64,000 nt of DNA from MPNO01 sp965200535 (GTDB taxonomy: Bacteria; Pseudomonadota; Alphaproteobacteria; MPNO01), in assembly GCA_965200535.1 (NCBI GenBank), contig CBDAUF010000002.1, positions 744,001 to 808,000 on the forward strand, in the 5' to 3' direction. Position numbers and translations under genes: made by a program. This document shows positions 35,156-43,659 of the stretch, piece after piece. Positions within the stretch are counted from its first letter, which is position 1, and the number at the start of each line of letters is the position of its first letter. The notes under the pieces were generated by a model that did no database searches, was not told the origin of the DNA, and was given only the letters and a program-made list of their open reading frames with translations.

Positions 35156-36265
35156 CTAGAATGTGACCACCGAGCGGATCGACTTGCCCTCGTGCATCAG
35201 GTCGAAGGCGCTGTTGATCTCCTCCAGCGGCATGGTGTGGGTGATCAGGTCGTCGATGTTGATCTTGCCGTCCATGTACCAGTCGACAATCCTCGGCACT
35301 TCGGTGCGGCTCTTGGCGCCGCCGAAGGCGGTTCCCTTCCAGACCCGGCCGGTCACCAGCTGGAACGGACGGGTCGATATCTCCTGCCCGGCGCCCGCGA
35401 CGCCGATGATGACACTCACTCCCCAGCCGCGGTGGCAGCATTCGAGCGCCTGGCGCATCGTGGAAACGTTGCCGATGCACTCGAACGAGTAGTCCGCCCC
35501 GCCGCCGGTGAGGTCGACCAGATAGGGGACGAGATCGCCCTCGACCTCGTTGGGGTTGACGAAATGGGTCATGCCGAACCGTTCGGCGAGGGTCTTCTTC
35601 GACGGGTTGATATCGACCCCGACGATCTTGTCGGCGCCGGCGATCCGCGCGCCCTGGATCACGTTGAGGCCGATCCCGCCGAGCCCGAAGATGACGACAT
35701 TGGCGCCCGGTTCCACGCCCGCGGTGTTGATGACCGCGCCGATGCCCGTCGTCACCCCGCAGCCGATGTAGCAGATTTTGTCGAAGGGGGCGTCCTCGCG
35801 GACCTTGGCGACCGCGATCTCGGGCATCACGCTGTAGTTCGCGAAGGTGGAGGTTCCCATGTAGTGGAACAGGTTTTCGGCGCCGAGCGAGAACCTGCTG
35901 GTCCCGTCGGGCATGACCCCCCGGCCCTGGGTGTCGCGGATCGCGGTGCACAGGTTGGTCTTGCCCGACAGGCACGACTTGCACTGCCGGCATTCGGGGA
36001 TATAGAGCGGGATGACGTGGTCGCCCTTTTTCACCGAGGTCACGTTCTTACCCGCATCGACCACCACGCCGGCGCCCTCGTGGCCCAGGATCGACGGGAA
36101 CAGGCCCTCCGGGTCGGCGCCCGACAGGGTGAATTCGTCGGTGTGACAGACGCCGGTAGCCTTGATCTCGACCAGCACCTCGTCGTCCCTCGGGCCGTCG
36201 AGCTGCACCGTCTCGACGGTTAGCGGCTTTCCTGGCTCGTGCGCGACCGCAGCCCGGACATCCAT
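35156..36265 (-). CDS. frmA: class III alcohol dehydrogenase / S-(hydroxymethyl)glutathione dehydrogenase
   Basis: Glutathione-dependent formaldehyde dehydrogenase, 369 aa. Class III markers are present: GVCHTDEFTLSGADPEGLFP, GHEGAGVVVDAGKNV, four structural-zinc cysteines in ECRQCKSCLSGKTNLC, and IRDTQGRGVMPDGTSRFS carrying the arginine that binds hydroxymethylglutathione. Nucleotide motif VVIFGLGGIGLNVIQGARIA. It oxidises the formaldehyde-glutathione adduct with NAD and can also reduce S-nitrosoglutathione. It is flanked by ubiD (39-bp gap) and the Ldh-type gene, so the unit may process a one-carbon or aldehyde product of decarboxylation. Confidence 0.93.
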   Translation of the reverse strand: MDVRAAVAHEPGKPLTVETVQLDGPRDDEVLVEIKATGVCHTDEFTLSGADPEGLFPSILGHEGAGVVVDAGKNVTSVKKGDHVIPLYIPECRQCKSCLSGKTNLCTAIRDTQGRGVMPDGTSRFSLGAENLFHYMGTSTFANYSVMPEIAVAKVREDAPFDKICYIGCGVTTGIGAVINTAGVEPGANVVIFGLGGIGLNVIQGARIAGADKIVGVDINPSKKTLAERFGMTHFVNPNEVEGDLVPYLVDLTGGGADYSFECIGNVSTMRQALECCHRGWGVSVIIGVAGAGQEISTRPFQLVTGRVWKGTAFGGAKSRTEVPRIVDWYMDGKINIDDLITHTMPLEEINSAFDLMHEGKSIRSVVTF

Positions 36266-36304
36266 CCCTCAACTCCCCCGTTTGTCGTCGAACGATATAC
36301 GAGC

Positions 36305-37849
36305 CTATTCCAGCACATAGCGCCCGTCTTCGCACCTGCCGAGCCGGCCTTCGGCGTAGAACCGTTCCAGTTGGCGGACGATGTCGCGCCCGTCGTCCGA
36401 GCCGGCCGCCTCCATCAACTCGCGGAAATACTTGGGTCCGGTCTCGAGCGCCTCGGCGACCGAGAGCCTTTCCCCCGGCGCGGCGGGCGCGAGTTCCGGC
36501 GGCGCGGGCACGGTGAACTCCTGCGCCTCCGACTTGCCGAACGGAACCGTGAGGTCGAATCCCGCTTTTGCGCCGGCCCTCTCGCCCTGGAGCGACGGGT
36601 CGAGGGGAACCGCCCGGAAGCCGGACGAGACGACAAGGTCCCGATCCGCCTGGAACCGGGTGGCCAGCGCCCAGTCGATTTCCGGATCGGAGAAGATGTC
36701 GATATCCGCATCCACGACGAAGACATGCTTGACGTCGGCGCCCGAGCCGAAGACCGCAGCGATCGCGTTGCGGGCCTCGCCCGGCACCCGCTGGCGGAGC
36801 GCGACGCGGGCGTTGTACATGCCGCCGCAAGACGCGGTGACGCAGACTCCCACGGGCTCCCGCACCGCTGTCTCGAGGGCCTTCCACAAGGTGATCTCGG
36901 TGCGCAGCGCGGTAAGCTGCGCGGTGTCGGTCGCGGCCATGTAGCGCCCGCCGATCGTCACCGTCTGAAACAGCGCATCGCGCCGGCGCGTGATCGCGGT
37001 CAGCCGGAACAGCGGGTTAGATTTGAGAACCCCGTAGTAGCCGACATATTCGCCGTAGGGGCCTTCCGGTTCCGCCCAGCCCGCCGGATCGAGCCGGCCT
37101 TCCAGCACGATCTCGGCATCCGCCGGGACCAGCAGGTCGCTGGTCACGCATCTGACCACCGGCACCGGCGCGCCCCGCACGGCGCCGAGCAGGGCGAGTT
37201 CGTCCTGCGGCGGCACGATGCTGAGGCACGCGATTGCATCGACCGGATGTGCGCCGACGACAAGGGCGATCGGCAGGCCCTCCCCCCGGGCATGGGCGGC
37301 GCCGTAGATCGCCCGCAGATCGCTCGGCGCGTTGAGGTCTATCCCCGCCTCGCGGCGGCCGCGCAGCATCAGCCGGCGCATGCCGACATTGGTCCATCCC
37401 GTCACCGGATCGCGCGAGAAGTCGAGCCCCGCCGAAATGTACGGCGCGCCGTCGAGCGCATGCTGGAGATGCACCGGCAGCGTCGTGAGGTCGGCGTTGT
37501 CGCCTTCGAGCACGACCTCTTGCACCGGGGCGCGGTGGCGCGCGATCTCGACGGGCGGGACCGGTTCGTCGAGGCGCGCCAGAATGGTCGCCAGCAGCGT
37601 GGTCTCGTCGGTCCCGAGCGCGAGTGCGAGGCGGCTGCGGCTGCCCATGATATTGCCGACCAGCGTCGCGCCCTCCGGTCCGGCGTTGCGGAACACGACC
37701 GCCTTCGGGTTGCCGTCGAGATGGCGCGCGACTTCGGCGAGCGGGACCGGATCGTCCACGATCTCCGCTTCGCCGGCGTCGATCAGCTGGTCGACAAAAC
37801 AGGCAAGGCGGAACCTGTCGAGGTCGTTGGCGGCGATGGCGTCGGGCAT
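36305..37849 (-). CDS. UbiD-family decarboxylase (prFMN-dependent)
   Basis: 514 aa, UbiD/FDC fold for reversible decarboxylation of aromatic or unsaturated acids with prenylated FMN. Family stretches: VVFRNAGPEGATLVGNIMGS, GWTNVGMRRLMLRGRREAGI, LPIALVVGAHPVDAI, and WAEPEGPYGEYVGYYGVLKS with the catalytic glutamates. ATG 37849 (MPDAIAANDLDRF) begins near the family start; the longer frame extends antisense to the next gene. No ubiX is in the window. Heading a ubiD-frmA-ldh unit suggests a catabolic rather than ubiquinone role. Confidence 0.88.
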   Translation of the reverse strand: MPDAIAANDLDRFRLACFVDQLIDAGEAEIVDDPVPLAEVARHLDGNPKAVVFRNAGPEGATLVGNIMGSRSRLALALGTDETTLLATILARLDEPVPPVEIARHRAPVQEVVLEGDNADLTTLPVHLQHALDGAPYISAGLDFSRDPVTGWTNVGMRRLMLRGRREAGIDLNAPSDLRAIYGAAHARGEGLPIALVVGAHPVDAIACLSIVPPQDELALLGAVRGAPVPVVRCVTSDLLVPADAEIVLEGRLDPAGWAEPEGPYGEYVGYYGVLKSNPLFRLTAITRRRDALFQTVTIGGRYMAATDTAQLTALRTEITLWKALETAVREPVGVCVTASCGGMYNARVALRQRVPGEARNAIAAVFGSGADVKHVFVVDADIDIFSDPEIDWALATRFQADRDLVVSSGFRAVPLDPSLQGERAGAKAGFDLTVPFGKSEAQEFTVPAPPELAPAAPGERLSVAEALETGPKYFRELMEAAGSDDGRDIVRQLERFYAEGRLGRCEDGRYVLE

Positions 37850-37882
37850 GGAATGCGCTCTCCGGGGTCGCGGTTCTCGGCT

Positions 37883-37912
37883 ATTCTGATGTCCCGCGCC
37901 GTACGAGATCAA
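37883..37912 (-). promoter_or_regulatory. candidate promoter of the ubiD-frmA-ldh operon
   Basis: TTGATC (37912-37907, minus strand) and CAGAAT (37888-37883) are 18 bp apart, each matching consensus at 4 positions. The transcript would start about 27 nt before ATG 37849. A GCGCCG-TTT-CGGCGC dyad lies just upstream at 37923-37937. Confidence 0.4.
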
Positions 37913-38071
37913 TCGGGCGGCCGCGCCGTTTCGGCGCCGCGTGCGTTCCTGTAGACTTCGCCAAATCCTGGACCTCGTCAAATCCCGGCCGTGGAGCCCG
38001 ACATGAGAGCGCGCATCGCCGAACCGTCCGCCGCTGTCCGGCGAACCGCCGTCTCGGAGTGAGGTACGACA

Positions 38072-38797
38072 ATGGCTGAAGTCAGCGAGATCGCACCCGA
38101 CATTTTCCGCCTGTCCGCGTTCAACCCGCAGGCCAACTTCCAGTTCAACAGCTTTCTGGTCCGCGACGAGGAGCCGCTGCTCTACCACACCAACCTGCGC
38201 GGTTTTTTCGACGAGATCCGCGAGGCTGCGGCGTCCGTCCTCGACCCAACGACGATCCGCTGGATCGGCTTCAGCCATTTCGAGGCCGACGAGTGCGGTA
38301 CGCTCAACGACTGGCTGGCGCTCGCCCCGCGCGCCGAGGCGGTGTGCAGCTTCGTCGGTGCGCGCACGTCGGTCGGCGATTTCGCGGTCCGGCCGCCGAA
38401 GGTGCTCGGCGAGGACGAACGGATCGCCACCGGCGGCCACAGCTTCCGCCTGATCGAGACCAAGCACGTACCGCACGGCTGGGACGCCAGCCTGCTGTTC
38501 GAGGAGGAATCGGCGACCTTGTTCTGTTCCGACCTGTTCGGCCATAACGGCGATGTCGAGCCGCTCTACGAGGGCGACATCATCGCCCGGACCGATGCCT
38601 ACAACCGCGCGCAGAGCGAGGGCCCGATGTCGCATTCGGTGCCCTATACGCGCGAGACCCGGCCGATACTGGACCGGCTCGCGGCGCTCCAACCGGCGAC
38701 GCTCGCCTGCATGCACGGATCGAGCTACGCCGGGGCTGCGCCGGAAGCGCTGCGCGCGTTCGGGGACATGCTCGGACGCCTGTACGGAGGAGAGTGA
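38072..38797 (+). CDS. MBL-fold protein of the oxygen-binding di-iron (ODP/FprA) type
   Basis: 241 aa, metallo-beta-lactamase fold. Instead of HxHxDH it has GFSHFEADECGTLNDWL, the HxExDE arrangement of flavodiiron/ODP di-iron centres. Further ligands appear in LIETKHVPHGWDASLLF, CSDLFGHNGD and CMHGSSYAG. ODP domains bind O2 or NO; no rubredoxin or flavodoxin domain is fused here. It starts with a good ribosome site (GAGGT) and precedes msrB by 4 bp, which hints at an oxidative-stress role. The group also contains sensors. Confidence 0.8.
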   Translation: MAEVSEIAPDIFRLSAFNPQANFQFNSFLVRDEEPLLYHTNLRGFFDEIREAAASVLDPTTIRWIGFSHFEADECGTLNDWLALAPRAEAVCSFVGARTSVGDFAVRPPKVLGEDERIATGGHSFRLIETKHVPHGWDASLLFEEESATLFCSDLFGHNGDVEPLYEGDIIARTDAYNRAQSEGPMSHSVPYTRETRPILDRLAALQPATLACMHGSSYAGAAPEALRAFGDMLGRLYGGE

Positions 38798-38801
38798 GGC
38801 G

Positions 38802-39227
38802 ATGGCGACGGAAACCGCAACCGGCAAGATCGAGAAGACCGACGAGGAGTGGCAGGCCCAGTTGACGCCGGAGCAATATGCCGTCACCCGCGGGCACGGC
38901 ACCGAACGGCCCTTCTCCGGCGAATACAACAACTGCAAGGACGCGGGAGTCTATACCTGCGTCTGCTGCGGCCAGGCGCTGTTCGATTCGAAGACCAAGT
39001 TCGATTCCGGAACCGGATGGCCGAGCTTCTACCAACCCTGCAGGACCGGTGCGGTCAGCACCACGACCGACCGCAGCCTGTTCATGGTCCGCACAGAGGT
39101 GCACTGCGCGCGCTGCGAAGCCCATCTCGGCCATGTTTTTCCCGACGGGCCGATGCCGACCGGGCAGCGCTATTGCATCAACTCGCTCGCGCTCAGGCTC
39201 GAGCGCGACGACAGCGCCGCTTGCTGA
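38802..39227 (+). CDS. msrB: peptide-methionine (R)-S-oxide reductase MsrB
   Basis: 141 aa, repairs R-methionine sulfoxide in proteins. Structural-zinc cysteines stand in CVCCGQALFDSKTKFDSG and HCARCEAHLGHVF, and the catalytic cysteine is in RYCINSLAL near residue 125. GTGWPSFYQP is the substrate pocket. ATG 38802 starts 4 nt after the ODP-type gene's stop, so both are likely one transcript. No msrA is seen. Confidence 0.95.
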   Translation: MATETATGKIEKTDEEWQAQLTPEQYAVTRGHGTERPFSGEYNNCKDAGVYTCVCCGQALFDSKTKFDSGTGWPSFYQPCRTGAVSTTTDRSLFMVRTEVHCARCEAHLGHVFPDGPMPTGQRYCINSLALRLERDDSAAC

Positions 39228-39255
39228 AGTCCGCGGCCCTGCCCCGGCCTGTTTG

Positions 39256-40443
39256 ATGGCGACTCCCGAACCCCTGACGCCGCGCCGGATCGACTGGACG
39301 GCGCGCGCCCGCGCCGCAGCGCCCGCGATCGAAGCGGAGGGCGACCGGACCGAGCGCGAAGGGAAGGTCACCGCCGCGGCGATGGCCGCGATGCATGAAG
39401 CGGAGTTGTTTCGCATCTGCCTGCCGCGTTCCATGGGCGGCGGCGAGGTCTCGCCGATGATCCTGTCGCGGGTCATGGAGACGGTCGCGGGCGCCGATGC
39501 CAGCGCCGCGTGGTGTTTGGGCCAGGCGCTCGGCTGTTCGCTGTCCGCGGCGTTCCTCGCCCCGGCCGCCGCGGCCGCGGTCTTCGGCGCGCCGGACACC
39601 GTCGTGGCCTGGGGTCCGGTCCACAATTCCGCCCGCGTCGTGCCGGTGGACGGCGGCTATCGGCTGACCGGACGGTGGTCCTACGCGAGCGGAATACGCA
39701 ACGCCACCTGGATCGGCGCCCATTCCCTGGAGGCCGGTCCCGACGGGGCCTTGCGGATGAATTCCGACGGACGACCGCACATCCGCACCTTCCTCTTTCC
39801 CGCGTCGTCCGCGGTCGTCGATCCCGTCTGGGATACCGTGGGACTCAGGGGAACCGGCAGCGACGACTACGCGGTCGAAGACCTGTTCGTGCCGGAATCG
39901 CGCAGTTTTCTGCGCGATTTCGCCCCCGACCGGCGCGAGGCCGGCCCCCTTTACCGAATCGCGCTGACCGCGTTCTACGGCATAACGTTCGCCAGCGTCG
40001 CGCTCGGTATCGCACGGGCGATGCTCGATACATTTATCGCCCTGGCGGCTGCCAAGACCGCCAGTCACATGAGCAAAACGCTGCGGGAGAACGCGGCCGT
40101 CCAGTCCGATGTTGCGCTCGCGGAGGGGCATCTCGGCGCTTCCCGTTCCTATCTGACCGAGATGCTGGAAGAGATCTGGGAGGTGCTGAGCCGCGGCGAC
40201 GAACTCGATCTCGAGCGGCGCGCCCGTTTGCGGCTCGCCTGCGCCTACGCGTCTGGGCGCGCCCGGGAAGTTGCGGCGATGGCCTATCACCGGGCCGGCT
40301 CGACTGCGATCCACGCGAAGAACCCCTTCGAGCGGCGTTTTCGCGACATGAATACGGTGTCGCAGCAGATCCAGGCCGCGCCGTCCAACCTCGAGCATGC
40401 CGGCATGGCGCTTCTCGGTCTCGACCCCGGCGGCCGCGTATAG
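39256..40443 (+). CDS. acyl-CoA dehydrogenase-like flavoprotein (type 2 C-terminal domain, HsaA/DszC-like)
   Basis: 395 aa, acyl-CoA dehydrogenase fold with the C-terminal domain of flavin-dependent monooxygenases (Acyl-CoA_dh_2). N-terminal LFRICLPRSMGGGEVSPMIL, middle beta domain GGYRLTGRWSYASGIRNATW and TVGLRGTGSDDYAVEDLFVP, C-terminal helices with RDMNTVSQQIQAAPSNLEHA. Members such as HsaA and DszC hydroxylate aromatics or thiophenes with reduced flavin from a partner reductase. No reductase is adjacent. It follows msrB by 28 bp and precedes the molybdenum subunit by 89 bp. Confidence 0.8.
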   Translation: MATPEPLTPRRIDWTARARAAAPAIEAEGDRTEREGKVTAAAMAAMHEAELFRICLPRSMGGGEVSPMILSRVMETVAGADASAAWCLGQALGCSLSAAFLAPAAAAAVFGAPDTVVAWGPVHNSARVVPVDGGYRLTGRWSYASGIRNATWIGAHSLEAGPDGALRMNSDGRPHIRTFLFPASSAVVDPVWDTVGLRGTGSDDYAVEDLFVPESRSFLRDFAPDRREAGPLYRIALTAFYGITFASVALGIARAMLDTFIALAAAKTASHMSKTLRENAAVQSDVALAEGHLGASRSYLTEMLEEIWEVLSRGDELDLERRARLRLACAYASGRAREVAAMAYHRAGSTAIHAKNPFERRFRDMNTVSQQIQAAPSNLEHAGMALLGLDPGGRV

Positions 40444-40532
40444 GCCGGAGCCGCGATGACGGACGGGTTCGGCGGCGGCGCCCGGGGTCGGTTCAGGGCT
40501 TCGCGGCGGCCGCGGACAAGGGCGGGACGCCG

Positions 40533-42827
40533 ATGACCGGCGGCGAGGGGCTCCTCGGCCAGCCGCTCGCGCGGCTCGAGGACCTGCCGCTGGTCACCGG
40601 CGGCGGGCGGTTCGCGGCGGATATCGATTGGCCCGGCCAGCTTCACATGCGAATCGTCCGCTCGCCGCACGCCCATGCGGAGATCGCGGCCGTGGATGCC
40701 TCGCCTGCGCTGGCGGTGGAGGGGGTCCATGCGGTCTGGTCGGCCGCCGACGTGTCCGACATACCGCCGATCGACTTTCGCGCCGACCACAGCGCGGAGC
40801 ATCTCAAACCCTATCGCCAGCATGTCCTGGCCGGCGATCGTGCGCGCTACGTCGGCGATCCGGTGGCTGCGGTGTTCGCAGAGACCCCCTATATCGCCGA
40901 GGATGCCGCCGATCTGGTCGAGATAGATTTCCTCCCGCTCGACCCGATCGTCGAGGCCGATGCGCCGCCCGGCGCGTTCGCCCCGGGCGTCGGTACCGAG
41001 GCGGCGTTTCTCACCCACCGCTACGGCGATACCGGGGCCGGGTTCGCCGCGGCCCATCTCGTTGTCGCGGTCGATCTACGGACCGGGCGGCATTCCGGCG
41101 TGCCGATGGAGACCAGGGGTGCGATCGGAGTCTATGACGCCGCCGCCGACCGGCTGCATCTCTACGGCGCGGCCAAGGTTCCCCACCGCAACAAGGAAAC
41201 CCTGATTCGCATGCTGGACCTCGCGCCCGACCGGATCGACCTGCACGAGGGTCATGTCGGCGGCGGGTTCGGAATCCGCGGCGAACTCTACCCGGAAGAC
41301 ATTCTGGTCCTGCTCGCGGCGCGGCGTTTCGGCCGTCCGGTCAAGTGGATCGAGGATCGTCAGGAGCATCTGACGGCGGCCAATCAGGGCCGCAACCAGC
41401 GCCACCGAGCGCGCATGGCCGTCGATGCCGAGGGCCGCATTCTGGCGCTGGAGGACGAGATCTGGCACGACCAGGGCGCCTATATCCGCACCCATGGCGT
41501 CAGCGTGCCCAAACGGACCATGTGCATGCTGACCGGCCTCTACCGTGTACCGGCCTACCATGCCTCGTGCCATGTCCGGCTGACCAACAAGACACCCGCG
41601 GCAACGTACCGCGCGCCGGGGCGCTTCGAGGCCAGCTTTGTGCGCGAACGGCTGATGGATGCCGCCGCGCACCGCCTCGGAATCGATCCGATCGAGTTGC
41701 GCCGGCGCAACCTGATCCGGTCCGCCGAGATGCCGTACGTCATCGATTTCGACGAACCCGGGGTCGAATCCCTGCCGCTCGACAGCGGCGATTATCCGCT
41801 GCTCCTGGAGAAGACGCTGGCGGCGGTCGGTTGGGACGAACTCCGGCGCGACCTCGACCGGCGGCGGGAGGCAGGCGACCTGGTCGGAGCGGGGCTCGCG
41901 CTGTTTCTCGAGGAAAGCGGCCGCGGCCCGTCCGACGGCGCACGGATTTCGGTCGGCGCCGACGGCGGAGTGGAGGTCGTTACCGGGGGTGCGTCTCTCG
42001 GCCAGGGATTCGAAACCGTCATGGCGCAGATTTGCGCCGCTGCGCTCGGCGTCGATTACCGCTGCGTTACCGTGGTGCACGGGCAGACCGACCGTATCCC
42101 GTACGGCATCGGCGCCCACGCCGGCCGCGCGACCGTCCTGACCGGCAGCGCCGTCAACGCGACCGCGCTGGCGGTCCGCGCCAGGGCGCTTGCCGCGGCG
42201 TCCGAATTGCTGCAGACGCCGGTGGAGAGGCTGCGGATCGACGACGGGATGGTGCGCGCCGCCGGAGACGGCCCGTCCATCGCGCTCGGCGAGATCGTGC
42301 GCATCCGGGGCGCGGACGCACTGGCCGCCGAGGAGTTCTTCGAAACCCCGCAGACCACCTTTCCCTACGGTGCGCACGTTGCGGTCGTCCGCGTCGATGC
42401 CGGGACCGGCGCCGTTACGGTCGAGCGGTTTCTCGTCGCCTGCGATGTCGGACGCACGGTCAATAGCGCGACCCTGGCCGGTCAGCTTGTCGGCGGCTGC
42501 ATCCAGGGGATGGGAGGGGCGCTGCTGGAGGAATTCGTCTACGACGAGACCGGGCAGCCGCTCTCGGTAACCCTCGCAGATTATCTCCTGCCGACGGCCT
42601 CGGAAGTTCCCCCGGTAGAGTGTCTGGTAACCGAGGATGCGCCGAGCCCGCATAACCCGCTCGGGCTGAAGGGCGGCGGGGAGGGCGGCATCAACAGCGT
42701 CGGTGCGGCCATCGCGAGCGCGGTCGACGACGCCATCGGCATGCCCGGTGCGATCGACCGTATGCCGATAACGCCGGAGCGGGTGCGCGCTCTCCTGCGC
42801 GGCGCGGTCTTGCCAAACTCACCATGA
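40533..42827 (+). CDS. xanthine dehydrogenase-family molybdopterin-binding subunit
   Basis: 764 aa, CoxL/XdhB-like large subunit that hydroxylates a carbon using Mo-molybdopterin. Order: FAD-less a/b hammerhead start (ARLEDLPLVTGGGRFAADID), the first Mo domain with VGGGFGIRGELYPEDILVLL, active-site loop TPAATYRAPGRFEASFVRER, second Mo domain with GGASLGQGFETVMAQICAAA, and the catalytic glutamate in LGLKGGGEGGINSVGAAI. It resembles form II/aldehyde or nicotinate-type enzymes rather than CO dehydrogenase. The usual [2Fe-2S] and FAD subunits are not in the window. ATG 40533 is chosen; the longer frame overlaps the flavoprotein gene. Confidence 0.88.
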   Translation: MTGGEGLLGQPLARLEDLPLVTGGGRFAADIDWPGQLHMRIVRSPHAHAEIAAVDASPALAVEGVHAVWSAADVSDIPPIDFRADHSAEHLKPYRQHVLAGDRARYVGDPVAAVFAETPYIAEDAADLVEIDFLPLDPIVEADAPPGAFAPGVGTEAAFLTHRYGDTGAGFAAAHLVVAVDLRTGRHSGVPMETRGAIGVYDAAADRLHLYGAAKVPHRNKETLIRMLDLAPDRIDLHEGHVGGGFGIRGELYPEDILVLLAARRFGRPVKWIEDRQEHLTAANQGRNQRHRARMAVDAEGRILALEDEIWHDQGAYIRTHGVSVPKRTMCMLTGLYRVPAYHASCHVRLTNKTPAATYRAPGRFEASFVRERLMDAAAHRLGIDPIELRRRNLIRSAEMPYVIDFDEPGVESLPLDSGDYPLLLEKTLAAVGWDELRRDLDRRREAGDLVGAGLALFLEESGRGPSDGARISVGADGGVEVVTGGASLGQGFETVMAQICAAALGVDYRCVTVVHGQTDRIPYGIGAHAGRATVLTGSAVNATALAVRARALAAASELLQTPVERLRIDDGMVRAAGDGPSIALGEIVRIRGADALAAEEFFETPQTTFPYGAHVAVVRVDAGTGAVTVERFLVACDVGRTVNSATLAGQLVGGCIQGMGGALLEEFVYDETGQPLSVTLADYLLPTASEVPPVECLVTEDAPSPHNPLGLKGGGEGGINSVGAAIASAVDDAIGMPGAIDRMPITPERVRALLRGAVLPNSP

Positions 42828-42837
42828 GGAGGACCCG

Positions 42838-43659
42838 GTGATCGACGAGGAAAACGACATTATCGAAACCCACGATTTCAAGGCGCTCAAGGCCGCGATC
42901 GACGGAGATGGAATCCTGACCGTCACCCTGGCGCGGCCCGAGCGGCTCAACGCCTTCAACGACGACATGCGGGCCGAATTCCTGTGGCTGACGAGGCGTA
43001 TCGAGGCCAATCCCGCCATCCGCGTCATCGTCATCAATGCCGAGGGCGAACGGGCCTTTTGCGCCGGGGCGGACGTGAGCTGGTTCGAGAACGACTGGCC
43101 GACGGAGCGTTTTCGCGTCGAATACCGCTGGGTGCACGATTTCTTCGATCTGCTGGAGCGCATCGAGATTCCGGTGATCTGTGCGACCCAGGGGGTCTGC
43201 GCCTGCGGCGGGCTCGAACTCGCGATGTCGTGCGATTTCCGCATTGCGGCCGACGATGCCCGGTTCGGTTTCACCGAGGCCAACATCAACCTGATCCCCG
43301 GCTCGGGCGGCTGCTCGCGGCTGGTCAACCTGATCGGACCAGGCTGGGCGAAGGAGCTGGTGATGGCCGGAACGTTTATCGACGCCGAACAGGCCCTGCG
43401 CATCGGGCTGGTGACCCGGGTGGTGCCCGTTGCAGGACTTCAGGACGCCGCCATGGACCTCGCCCGCAAGCTGGTCGCCAAGGCGCCGCTCGCGATGGGG
43501 CTCGCCAAGGTGATCATGAACACCTGCGACAGCATCGACAATACGTCGGGGCGGATCCTCGAACGGATCGGCCAGTCGGTCCTGATCCGCACCGAGGATC
43601 ACAAGGAGGGAATCCGCGCCTTTCGCGAGAAGCGCCCCGCGGCGTACCGCGGCCGCTAG
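42838..43659 (+). CDS. enoyl-CoA hydratase/isomerase family protein
   Basis: 273 aa, crotonase fold. Core motifs: LTVTLARPERLNAFNDDMRA, INAEGERAFCAGADVSWFEN (oxyanion hole), and ICATQGVCACGGLELAMSCD followed by FTEANINLIPGSGGCSRLVN with a glutamate in the usual position. Translation starts at GTG 42838 after a strong AGGAGG. It lies 10 bp after the molybdenum subunit and is probably co-transcribed with it. The stop shares a CTAG with the convergent hmgA stop (43656-43659). The exact acyl-CoA is unknown. Confidence 0.9.
   Translation: MIDEENDIIETHDFKALKAAIDGDGILTVTLARPERLNAFNDDMRAEFLWLTRRIEANPAIRVIVINAEGERAFCAGADVSWFENDWPTERFRVEYRWVHDFFDLLERIEIPVICATQGVCACGGLELAMSCDFRIAADDARFGFTEANINLIPGSGGCSRLVNLIGPGWAKELVMAGTFIDAEQALRIGLVTRVVPVAGLQDAAMDLARKLVAKAPLAMGLAKVIMNTCDSIDNTSGRILERIGQSVLIRTEDHKEGIRAFREKRPAAYRGR

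Noticed and set aside
39510..40532. Extension of the molybdenum subunit frame to the left
   Set aside because: It overlaps the flavoprotein gene in another frame and has no family match; the hammerhead domain starts just after ATG 40533.
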